A DNA stretch of 64,000 bases from Pomacea canaliculata. Its lineage: Eukaryota; Mollusca; Gastropoda; Architaenioglossa; Ampullariidae. The notes beneath the pieces are model-generated. The model did no database searches. It saw only the letters and a list, made by a program, of their open reading frames with translations, and had not been told where the DNA came from. Numbering within the stretch: the first letter of the stretch is position 1; every line of letters begins with the position of its first letter. Made by a program: the position numbers and the translations under genes. Below are positions 42,801-53,800 of the stretch, one piece after another. The stretch covers positions 8,047,807 through 8,111,806 of the forward strand of contig NC_037601.1 of the NCBI RefSeq assembly GCF_003073045.1. The letters run 5' to 3'.

Positions 42801-43795
42801 GTGCGACAAATAGGGTGTCTGTATAAATGGACAGAAGGTGAAACGACCAAGTTTATTTTTCCAAGGAAGCACAGCCTGCAAATTTCAGGAAAGAACAAAC
42901 TTTTTCCAGATCGAGGAATGGTTAAGCTGTCATTTTGTGTAATAATAGTAGAATAAAGATTTAATCATAAACTCTGAGTGTATTTACCATCAACTTAAAT
43001 GAATGCGTGTTTACATTCATGTGTGTGTGTGTGCCTGCGTGCATGTCTGTGTGTATCTGTAAGTCTTTGAGACAAACGTTACTTTCAGCTAATTAGAGAA
43101 AACGAAAGTGCACACGCCACCCGCACGAAAGCCTGTTGTCAGGTGCAGGGAATCAGTGAACCAGAACGCACAGGTGCTTGTAGTCACGTGCTTGTAGTCA
43201 TAGGACGCGACAGCCCTTGACAACAAGCACAAAGGTGCGACACACCACAGCCTGACCTTTACCTTTGACAAACTGCACTTTGGCAAGTGTACAATGGCCC
43301 AGTCTTTTCTCAAACTACTACATACCTTCTCTGTTTGTTTTGCGACACTAGCGACATCTTCATTTGCTTTGAGCTACATGAGAGAAACTTTGATATTATC
43401 ACTAAATCGAGACTGCTTCGGGAGAATATTTGCCAGCTGGTCGTTGTTGTGGGTGGGAGAGTGGAGGTGCTTTAGTTGAACATCTTTTTCTAAGTTTCTG
43501 ACATATTCATTTTATATAAGCACCCAAAGGTGTGGGAACTATGAACACAATCTGCATAAGTGTAGCTGTAACAAATAACAATCCCCGCCCCCACCCAAGA
43601 AAGGCAGGATGATTGCTGATAAAAGGAATAGACAACAAGAAAGAGTGATTGGAATGGGAAAGAAAGACAACAAAGTTTGAAAAAAAAGAAAGGAGATAAC
43701 TGAAGATGCATCGACTCACTCTGTGCTGATGCCAAAGTCGAAGCGAGGCTGACGGTGACGTAAGGTAGAGTCACAGAGGTCATTGTTCTGGTCAT
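39834..43795 (-). CDS. Unrecognised single-pass membrane protein, 501 aa
   Basis: Three exons on the minus strand join in phase: 43795-43720, 41590-41334 and 41006-39834 (stop). Exon 1 encodes a signal-peptide-like MTRTMTSVTLPYVTVSLAST ending LASAQ. A very short outer segment follows (NSSSTNTDNGYQK, with one N-glycosylation sequon). The membrane helix is about residues 39-57 (VLITVGVMVGAVAIAFIIA). The remaining 440 residues are cytoplasmic. First comes a basic, charged, coiled-coil-prone stretch (ARLVVAQLQKKVQK ... KIADQRRSEEQKKETAKRHE). A long Ser/Thr/Glu/Pro-rich, probably disordered tail follows, ending in a Lys/Arg/Ser segment with RPASRPVTPISR. I know no family with this layout. A signal anchor without cleavage, or extra exons in the 2.1 kb first intron, cannot be excluded. 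Confidence 0.72.
41731..41872. repeat. Dispersed repeat X, copy 1 (intron of the single-pass gene)
   Basis: About 140 bases sharing blocks such as GAGGACAAACAAGCC, GAGTTCGTCC and GGAAGCATTGTCT with 42650-42785, at roughly 80% identity by eye. Family unknown; no coding capacity. Confidence 0.75.
42650..42785. repeat. Dispersed repeat X, copy 2
   Basis: Direct-orientation partner of 41731-41872, about 0.92 kb away in the same intron. The divergence suggests independent insertions of one family, or an old duplication. Confidence 0.75.
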
Positions 43796-45794
43796 GTGCT
43801 GTCACTCCAAAATTACTCCCTTGGATACCGACTGTCACATCTGAGACCTTCGACATGATTGTTGCTGTTGTTCAATCATCTTTATCCTCAGTGAGCTGCT
43901 GTTGTTGTTTCTAGGACAGTAATTGTTTTTCTCAATACAATCCCCAGTGAAAGAATCTTGATATGACCATGTTTGTTCCAGCAGTCGAAGATCGCTGTCT
44001 ATCGAAGACGGTTCAAAACTTCCAAACGTCTTGCAAATGACGTTGACAGACTGAAAGGTCTTCCTCCATAGAAATGTCGTCTGCTTCATGGTGGTTGTGA
44101 CTTCAGACTTCTTCAAAGTCCGACAACACTCGAAATAAAGGACAATGTCCCTTACCTCGCATTGGTCCTTCTAACATCTGACCGGATAATTATAAGTAAT
44201 GGTAATCTTCTTGTGTCAAGGTATTACCAGATCAAAGCCTCTCGTCGTCCACCAAACGATTCAAGTTTGGCAAGGAGGTTAAAAATCCCTCTAGTAGCAA
44301 AACAGTGAAGATTATTATTTAACTTGCTTTTGGGGAATGCTTACAGATTCAAGACAGTAACACTGTTCTTTGTGTTAACCGCGAATACAGGCCTTGGAAA
44401 TGCGGACGCATACTGAAGACACCCTGTCAAAGAATCATTGACTCGTTTCGCACTCTGCCCAACCAACTGTCACCTTGTATTGAAAGAACTTTCTCCCTTT
44501 TTTCTGTCGGTATGACTGCGGTCTTTATTCTCTGCTGTCACTTACAAATCGTCCTCTTTGTTAGAAAGTTTCAAGACCCGTACTGTGAGAACATCAGGTG
44601 TAGCCAGATTGCCAGTACCCAGATGACTGCCCCTGTGGCGACAGAACCCACTAACGGCGCTTGCTCGCTAGCCAGAAGGTGTGAACACCGCGAAGACAGG
44701 GGCTAAGACGAGTGATCATACATGTAACTTGATGGTTAACGAGGAGACAATTGCATTGCTGAAAGTTTTGAGCAGTTTTGTGAGACAAGTCCAGAACTAG
44801 TCTCTAATGGGTAGATGGAAGGTGAAAAGAACAAATAAGACTTTGCTTGACCATTTCCAGTGACTGCTCTACTTCAGACGAGATCTGAAACCAGGAAAGC
44901 CAATCCCCATTGTGTTAGTGACACCGGACCGCTCCCCCTCTTCCCCTCCCCCACCTCAGAAAGTAAAAGAATGTTTTCACCGACGACTGTCCAATAGATA
45001 CAGTTGGTCTGGAGCCCGCGTGCATGGACAAACCTTAGTGCTAAGCAGCATGCACATTGGGGTAGGACTTAGGACAACAGCAGTAGCAGGTCACACGGTG
45101 CTTACTGCATTTCCTCCACGCGTCGTAACCGTAGTGATGAAACAGAGATACTTACTAACCCCCGGGTTTGCGTTACCTCCGCTCAGTACCTACAATCCTA
45201 GCGAGGTGTAGATTAGGGCTCCTAACTTAGCAACCGACCTCCCACATCTGCTGCACCCGGTATAGGACCACACGACTCGTACAGCTGCAGTTAACCTGGG
45301 GAAATGTAACCTCTGCCTCATAACTATTGGCCACACTGGTAAACAATAACACTGAAGAAGAGAGAAGAAGAAACAGACATAAAATGACTTTAACAATACA
45401 TTTTCCCAGAGTAAGGATAAACGTAGAAAATATTTCATTTTTCCCACCACTCTCTCTGTTTCTTTTTCTCTCTTTTTTTTTCTCTCTCTCTCTTTCTCAA
45501 TAGGAATGCACAAGCACGTGAACATGTCTAAAAACTGAATTTGACAGTGAGCATCTGCTATAAGGCCGGAACATCTTCAGTGCAGTGAGATGGGCTCGAA
45601 GGGAAGCGGCGCGAGTCTTGAGTTCAAGATCCACGCGAGAAGGCGGGGAACAAAGTTCAGAGGACGTGCACTTTGCCCCAAGCTGAGGCGCTTCCTGTTG
45701 TTTCGTGCGCCTGGCACACAACTCGTTTAAAAATGTTCAAGTACACTTTCATCGAGCAGAGCTTCTTATCACTTCACCTCACCACCACTTCCTA

Positions 45795-45870
45795 TATCAT
45801 CATCGTCGTCATCGTCATCCTCGTCGTCACCATCATCATCGTCATGATCATGATCATTGTCAAAGTCATA
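45795..45870. repeat. Imperfect CAT/CGT trinucleotide repeat
   Basis: Interrupted runs of CATCAT, CGTCAT and GATCAT. Both open frames read through it as repetitive hydrophobic or histidine-rich peptides, with no sign of selection. Confidence 0.85.
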
Positions 45871-47054
45871 ACAAAGCTGACTGTACAGGAATTTAAGGCA
45901 TACTGGCCTTAGCCTCCGTGTCTAGGATATCATCACACTCGAAGCTACCAGCAACTGAAATGCACCGCCAAACAAAGATCATATCCACCATGGTGAATTG
46001 TTTTGTAGGCTTTTATGATGAATCCATATTGCATAGACATCGCCAATTGTGTTTTGCATAGTCGTACTCATGCTGGTATACGAAAAAATCGAGAGAAAAG
46101 GTCCTCAAAACTATACCAACTTTACAGGAAATTGAGAGAACAGATTTTAATAAAATCCCATTTCATAAAGACAAAAATTCACAAACCTCTAGTGCCACTA
46201 CAAACATTTTGTTTTATTGAATGTGGTCACCGGCTGAAAAGTTCACAGAAACATTTTAATAAAAAAAAGCACATGCATTCATTCGATCGTGTATGCTGGA
46301 ATGCTTTCATTGAGTTTCAGAGTTTGGTTTGTCTCTGTCACGCTCTACTGAACGCCATGAAAATCACTGAAGCGCTGACTGTGAAGACATATTTGGCATT
46401 TCAGGTATATTTTCTGTATGATTTCCCTGCGGAGTAGGCAAAGCTCTTTTAGGTCTGATTGACTTGCAAATTAATTCCATCAAAACTGACTTCTTCAGGT
46501 ACTCACCAAGACAAACAACATTTTAAAACACTCTAAAGCTTATCTTTTTTGAAAAATAGTTACGGATTAAATTATTTTGCATGCGGATGTTTGTGTGTTT
46601 GGTGCCCGGTGAGTATCCATCATCATTCATCATCATTCATCATCATTAGGAGTTTTAGTAATTACATGCTATTTATATTGTGCATTTATTAATATTTATT
46701 AAAGGATGCTAAAAATAGCATGAAATACTTTCAGCAACATGCAGCAGCGTCATAAATAATGACGTCATACTAGAATCTCGTCACGTATTATATTTGACGT
46801 CATAGGTACGTAGGAATATCGTGATGGCGGCTGCTCGTTCTGTCTTCTCGTGTCGGAGCAAAATGTTCATCTTAAAAGTAACTTGACGCCTAAAGTTTCG
46901 GTGGCTGGAGATCGCCGGAGATCGGATTCCGCAAACCACATTGATGTCGATTAATGTCTTTCCTTTTTGTGGCTGTATGAAGTAAGGTAGCATGCTTTCC
47001 CAACGCCTTTTCTTTTCATCTTTTCATCTTTTCCTGTAAAAGAACACCTCAGAC

Positions 47055-47105
47055 AATAAACAAACATTCAGCTCCTGAAGCATTGTCTACTACAGCTCAC
47101 GTGCA
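47055..47105. repeat. Dispersed repeat X, partial copy 3
   Basis: GAAGCATTGTCTACTACAGC and the preceding A-rich bases match the middle of repeat X at 41.7 and 42.7 kb. Only about 50 bases align. Confidence 0.45.
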
Positions 47106-47254
47106 CCACACACACACATACATACAGCCATCTTTGTCAGTTCTTTCTTTTAAATTTGAAAAACAAAGTAAAGAGTTGGTCTTTCTTCTGTTAAAAACAA
47201 CTTGGAGACTATTTTAATTTCTTCTTTCATTCTTCCGTTTTTCTTTGTTGGTGG

Positions 47255-47295
47255 AATAAAGTGCTATATAAATTAATTTTTATTATTATTAATAT
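47255..47295 (+). repeat. Dispersed repeat 3' tail, copy 3
   Basis: TTGGTGGAATAAAGTGCTAT then ATAAATTAATTTTTATTATT, in plus orientation. It shares the core of the copies at 22.2 and 35.5 kb and ends in a TTA run. Confidence 0.6.
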
Positions 47296-47822
47296 CTATA
47301 ACTTTTAATGATTCTGTTGAAACCAGTCAGGCCTGACGAGAGTGGGAAGGGAGGAAAGGGGGGAGGGGGTCTGGTATGCCTTGGTCATAGGATTTTTCCT
47401 TCTTTTGTTTTAAGGAAACGTTGACGGAGCATTCCTCAGTCTGGAACTTTTTTCTATGGTTTATTACAAGTTTGATCCCTTACCGTTATTTTTCCTTATT
47501 TACAAACCACTCACGTGTAAACAACTCTATGTTCAAACAGTGGTGTAGATCCTAGTGTACTTGTTCGAATGTTTGCATTCTATATTGTTACTGAATGAAA
47601 TGTAGATATTGACAATCAAATTGTAAACATATTATTGTATAGTGGGAAAATAAGTTACTATTACAATTACAAGGGGCCGAGAGAGGTCGTCTGTCCCGGG
47701 GCCCGAGCTGGGTCTCGGCGGCCCAGCATCCACGTTCATGTGTGTGGGTGTGCGCGTGCGTGTTCCAGTTTCTTCCTGTCCTTCGTCCCACCATCTCCAT
47801 CTATATCGCCGTTGATAACAAC

Positions 47823-50800
47823 ATGATTGTAACTCGAGAACTAATTATCAAGCGCCCACCTTTGGACCGTCACGTGTCAAAGGTCAAGATCAGCGAGGGG
47901 CACATGACGTTTGCACAGCTGACGGAAGCCGTGGTGTCGCGAGGCTGTGGTTCGGAGCGCAGCTTGTTGCTGCTGCTGCTGGAGGGTCGGGGACAGGCGG
48001 TCAGCGAGATGGTCATCTGGTCAGTGCTCGACCTGCTTCTCTATCTGGCCGGCCTGCTGGTCCGGCTGGTGGAGCCAGTACTTTTTTTGTTGGTATGTTT
48101 CCATCTTATTTGAACGAATACAGAACTGTGAATCTCCGTCCCGTTACTGGGTCTTTCCGTCGTGGTTTGTGCAGACTAACCCACCACGTGTTTTTGTTTG
48201 GTTGTTTATTATACGAGTTGTAAAGTTAGCTGTAGCTTAAGCTTGCTTACTAATTTATTTTATAGTTTTTTATTTGATCATACGGAGAGAGGACATGAGA
48301 GATTTTTTTAAAGAATAAACTAAACTAAAAGGGGAAAGGGTGGACGAATGAATGGCTGTTTCGTGAGTCTGTAAAAGCTGCAGATATAATTTATATTTTC
48401 CCAAAGAACGGCTCATTTAAGTCAGAACTGTTTAAACAGGTAATATTAAATTGAGTTGGGATGCTGTACTTTCTATGATAGCCAGTGCTAGAAAACATGG
48501 AAGTGTTCGAAAAGTGTGTGTATCTATTTGTGTACATTTTCATTTGTTTGAGTGTGTTTGTTCGCGCGATTGGTATTTTGCGTGTATACATGTGCATAAA
48601 CAAGCGTTTCCGGTGCATGTAGAGCATGCAGAGCACGTAAAAGGGAGGAAACTGCGACACAAGGTGTAGACAGTAGTTATTGTTCTTGATGACCTGACCT
48701 TTCACACAAGTTCTAACTTGCAGTTACTGTTTATAGTGACACTGATTTACTATGCATACTGCGGTTTATTTTTATTGGTATTAATCACATCGGTTTGCCA
48801 TCTGTTACCTCCATCCCCCGCCACCCTACAGGTGAGCTGCTATGACGATTACGTGTACTCGCCGCTGCAAGCGTGGCTGTCGCCCTTGGTCCAGCGCGTG
48901 CCTCGAGAGGTCAAGCTCGGGGACAGAATGGTCACTGTTTTCACGGCCAACATCGTATCCTGGGCGAGGACAGGACTGGTGATACCAATAGCCTGCGCAC
49001 TCAAGCAAGTAATGCACGCACGCGCACACAAACACACACACACACTTACTCTTGCTTTCCTTCTGTTCTGTTAGTCCTTTTTTTCCAGTCTTTCTGTCTG
49101 CTTGTTGGTCAGTCAGCGAGCACGTGTTTCTGTCCTTCCCACTCTACCGACATGACACTTCGTTCCATCACTGATGATCATTTACGTGATAACAACATTC
49201 ATGACAAAGATAACTAAGATCACACGGTGTCCTACCTGTTGACCTATAACCCTTCACTACACTTTCTCAAACAGGTGTTAGTCTCTGTGGTGTCTATCCA
49301 ATTAAATGTTGCTAATTAAACTTTTTTTTTTTTTTGCTGTCCTTTCTATGCTTAGTTTGGAAGTGCTAGGTTTCCCAGTATTAATTTCAAACAATTCTAT
49401 TTATCTGAAGAAAAGAGAAAGGTAAACATCGCAACGCCTTTTGAAACTTGTTCTTCAGATCGATTTTGTTTTGTATTACGAGGCCCTCGATGAAACGTTT
49501 GACTAGACTCCCGTTTCATTAGAGCTTTCAAATGTTTACAGACCCTGCAACAAAAAGCTTGATTGTTTGGCTGAGACTGAAATGAAAGAAAACTGTAAAT
49601 ATTTTCACATGGTAGGGTACATGACGGTTTATTAAATCAAAGAAGTTTTGACATTTCTCACACACGGCGCGTGTACAACACAATACCGTGTAAATGTATT
49701 TGTCTCAAGTGGTATTTAAAGGCAGTTAAACAAATTATCCCGTATTATTATTTTGTAATGTCAAGGTTATTATTTTAATCAGGTATCAGCTCCACTGGAC
49801 GGGCTGTCTACTTATCGTCCTGCACGACTTTCTGGATCACGTGGACGGCATCGTTGCCAAGGTTCACCGGCGTGTTCATGGCAACGTTGACGATCCTCTG
49901 CTGGGTGGATTCATGGATGCCTTTTGTGACAAGGTGGGTGTAGTATTTAGGTTACATAGGTTTAGTATTGAAGTTACAGTCGCCTGATATTTTTAACGTT
50001 TATGTTTACTCTATATCTGTTTACTAAACTACCACAGGGGGTACGTTTTGTAAGTGCTGTTTGGGTTTTTGCTGCATAGAGATGTTTTGGGCTTCTTTCG
50101 ACATCGTTTTCTTTTCTTCTTTTCGTTTCTTTTGATACAAGCCCTCAGCTAATCATCTGTAAGGATCGACAAACATACTAAACAGTTTTCATTGGACGTT
50201 GTGGGAATCGTTTCCACTTTGAAGCTATGTTCTCGATCTATGTTCTCCCTAGTTAAGAACGAAGTCGGTATTTGCGTTGTCGCCGATCGTCCTGAATCTA
50301 GTGCAGCCCCCAATTAAGATGGAAAGGTCAATGGCGCAACATCTTAGCGGTATGTAGAGTACAAGTCATTGATTTGACTGATCTGTCGGAAGATTACAAA
50401 ATTCTACTCCGGGTCTTGTTTTTATTGAATTATTAGAGTAAAATAGACGATAGTGGCCATTCTGAGAACAAAATGACCTTCCAACTTGCACATGACATCA
50501 CATGAAAGAGATATGGACGATACAGATAACGAAATGACCGACTACCCGCTTCCTAAGTCCACAGTAGTCATGTGCCCAGTTTAATGGGTCGAACGGGAGT
50601 ATTAAGGAAGATAATGCTAAAAGATAATACGATAATAACATCTTCATGGAGATTAATGGAACGTTCAAATGAGTGCATGCCAATGTCTATCTTCTTCACG
50701 TCCTCACCCGTCGGAGGCATGATAGGTCACGTGATATTTCCAACCTTGCTGAAAGTGATAAGTGTCTTGCTTCTGCAAACTTAACAGGTAACAAATTATC

Positions 50801-53800
50801 GACTTTCAAAAAGTCGATCTGTGCAGAGAAAGAAAATTAAATAGGTTTAGAAACTTGACGAAAAGTGTAACAGCGCCCACTCAGCACCTCTGTGGGGAGA
50901 GACTCGTTTTTAGACACAGAAAGGCAGTGGGAAGTGTGCAAAATATAAAATCCCAGTGTCAATGATAATAAATCTCTATCCAGGTTCGAGGATGCCATGA
51001 TTCTCGTGCGCCCTGAATTCGTTTCAGCAAAAAATGTCGGTTGTTCTTTGTGTACACACCATTTTTGTAACAACCTTTCCTGACTGTGTGAAATGGCAGA
51101 TGGTGGTGTGCAGATAGTAGAGATCGCGTAAAAAGTAAAGATCCTGGATAAGAGATTAGAAAAATTCCTTTAAGTGTTAATTTGTGCAAGAAAGATGAGC
51201 TCATGAGGAATAAATGTAAATCGAAAAGCAACGAAATGGGAGTGACGCTTTAATGTTTGTCTTTAATTAAAGGGATACTCAAGTCTTGTGATAAGGCTGT
51301 GGTGACGGTCAAAACGTTTCAAACATATATTTAGTTACAATTGCAGAGCACGAGAGCAATACAGGAAAAAGAATTCGTACACAAATCTGTCTTGTGGGTT
51401 AGAGTTTGTTCTGTGGAAGGCGATGTTTGTAGGTATACTGTATATGTAAATCGAGAGCGGAGAAATATTATCTCCAGAGTTTATAAAATCGCAGTTCGTA
51501 TCGAGATCAACCTACTCATTTGAAAAACCAAATTACAACAAATATACTTTTAATTACATCTACTGCCCTTCTTTGTCTGCAGATCGTGAATGTGCTGACC
51601 TTGTGGAGTGTGCTGATGGTGACGGACTTCAGTCACATGACCTGGCCTCATTTGTTTCTCTACGTCACACCATGTGCCGTCATCATAGGATATGAGTTTA
51701 CCCTGGGAGTAGTTCGCGTTCAGGATTATTTCTACTCTTACTACATGCGGTATAACCACCTTTTGTTTTGTCTTTTTTGTTTGTTTTGGTTTGTTTCTCT
51801 CAACTGAATTTATTCATTGTCTAATTCAGGTGATCTATCGGTACGATTCTTCGTGTCTCTTATTCTTTTTTGAGCTTTTAATTTTTATTCTTCCTACTAA
51901 ACCTACATTTTTAAGGAGAAGTTAAGGCATGCAAATAAAAATTGTAGGACGATAATAAATATAATATGACAACACAGCACTCGGTCATGTAACAGGAGAA
52001 GTTCATTACAAAACTTTTGTAATGTTAAGTTCAATATTATACGCCACATTCCTATTTTGACAGTAGCTGCCAAGGTGTTCAGTGGATCTGAAGTTTGAGT
52101 TTCAATTTGAGATTCAGATTGGATCCAACGCTTAAATACATCAAATTTCGTAATGATATAACAGAGACCTAATAATGGTTACAGAGCTTGGTGATGTTTG
52201 TCTGTCAGTAATGGTGACAAGGCTGGTTACGTCTGTCGTTAATGATGACAGGACCTGGTAATGTCTGTCTGTCAGGGAGTTTAAACAGAATGACGATGGT
52301 GCCAGCTCTGAGTCCACGGCAGCAGTCATGGAGGGCAAGCTGAAGGAGAAGCTCGAGTCCATGGGCCTCGCATTTCTCTGCCTTGCCCAGGGGACGCCAG
52401 TAATCATGAGAAGTGTTTGTGAGTCAAATCTTGCTCATTCCATCTAAGCTAACAATACGTGATATCAATTGGCAATATCAATTGTACGATTGTACTCAGA
52501 CTCCATTACACAATCTTCTTATACTCTTTCTTCTCGCACATCCGACTGACCACCACCAAGCTCTGAATGTGTTCGACTTACAATACGAACTCCAACTTTG
52601 TGATTTATTTTGAAGGCGTGGGTGCGCGTTTCCTGTGCATGCAAGTCAAATAAAGTGTTCGTTGGTTGATTGATTGTGTTGAAGCTGGGGTAGCAGGAAT
52701 CGCATGCCTTATCCTCTCAGTGCGACTCGCGCATGCCAGTCTGGCCCGGAAATTGTCGGCGCGAAAACAACGGAAACCAATCAGACAATCAAGTGGCTCC
52801 ACCGTCGGCAGCTGTTTGCACCACTTAAGGGTAGGTTTAATTTTTGAAGTCAGTTTAAAAACACAGAAAAAGTACAAGAGAAAGAAGCAAAGAAGAGAAC
52901 AAGGAAATAAGAAATAAAGACACTGATAAACAGTTATCCCACACCAACCACAAATACATTTTAGCAATATTAAAATATGGTCAGTGGTGATTTTGTGTCA
53001 CGTCTTATTTAACTGTCTCTAGACACGACGCACGACAGGTGTGCAAGTGGACCTCCCGCCCGTCGACAAGGAGTTCATTGGCTTCAAGAAACAGTAGGTG
53101 TTGGTACGATCGCGCTCTGAATGTTGCTGATCATTAAAGCATTGTTTCAAAACATCACGCTTCGCCCTTGTCACGGATGGAAGGAGGTGTGTATTCAGCC
53201 TGAAAGCGTTTTGGGGAGAACGGAGTTTTTATAGCAAATGTCCGTGCTCCGTGAGAGAGGAGTATCGACTGAGTGGAAGTGGGTAGATAAGTGTGTCAGG
53301 TAGGAACATGAAAATTGTCATTGATCTCCTCCACCCTAGTTTACCCCAGTCAGGGGTTTCACGGCCTCGTAACAGCTGAGAGAAACGGGATTTCGCAGTG
53401 CCGGGGTAGCTTGCACGGTTGATATCACGTTAACGCTTTGCTGGGTATGAAGGACTTGACTATTCTTCCCGTGGTCTGTTAGGGCGGATGCCGAAAAAAA
53501 AGGGATTTGGAGGACATTTAGTCACTGGGTACCTCGTTCATTCGCTCGCTTGCTCACCCGACTGCTTGCTTTTTCTGAATTAATTAAAAACACACAAGTT
53601 TAGCACTAATTCCCAACTTTATCAGCTTCATTTCCTGTCATGAGACTGTCAAGATTAAAGATTAATTTTACCTTTTCTTTTTCATTTCTTGACATTTTCT
53701 TGTTTTTCTTCTTTTTTTTTTGTTCGCTCTTTATTTCTTTATTTCTTTCTTTTCTTCGTTCTTCTATCGGTTTGTTTGCTGCTGTATAGAAATTATGTAA

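Larger units (their letters stand above)
43796..47765. other. Intergenic DNA between divergent genes
   Basis: About 4 kb that should hold promoters for the minus-strand membrane protein and the plus-strand fusion gene. It contains a CT-rich run (45452-45502), CAT/CGT trinucleotide DNA (about 45795-45870), ATCATTC-type repeats (46618-46650), a partial copy of repeat X (about 47055-47105) and the dispersed tail at 47255. The 140-codon open frame at 46015-46437 has no recognisable domain and is not called. Confidence 0.55.

Noticed and set aside
46015-46437. 140-codon open frame, one of the longest unassigned
   Set aside because: No domain, no family resemblance, ordinary AT-rich composition and no neighbouring exon structure. 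Open frames this long occur by chance in 64 kb.
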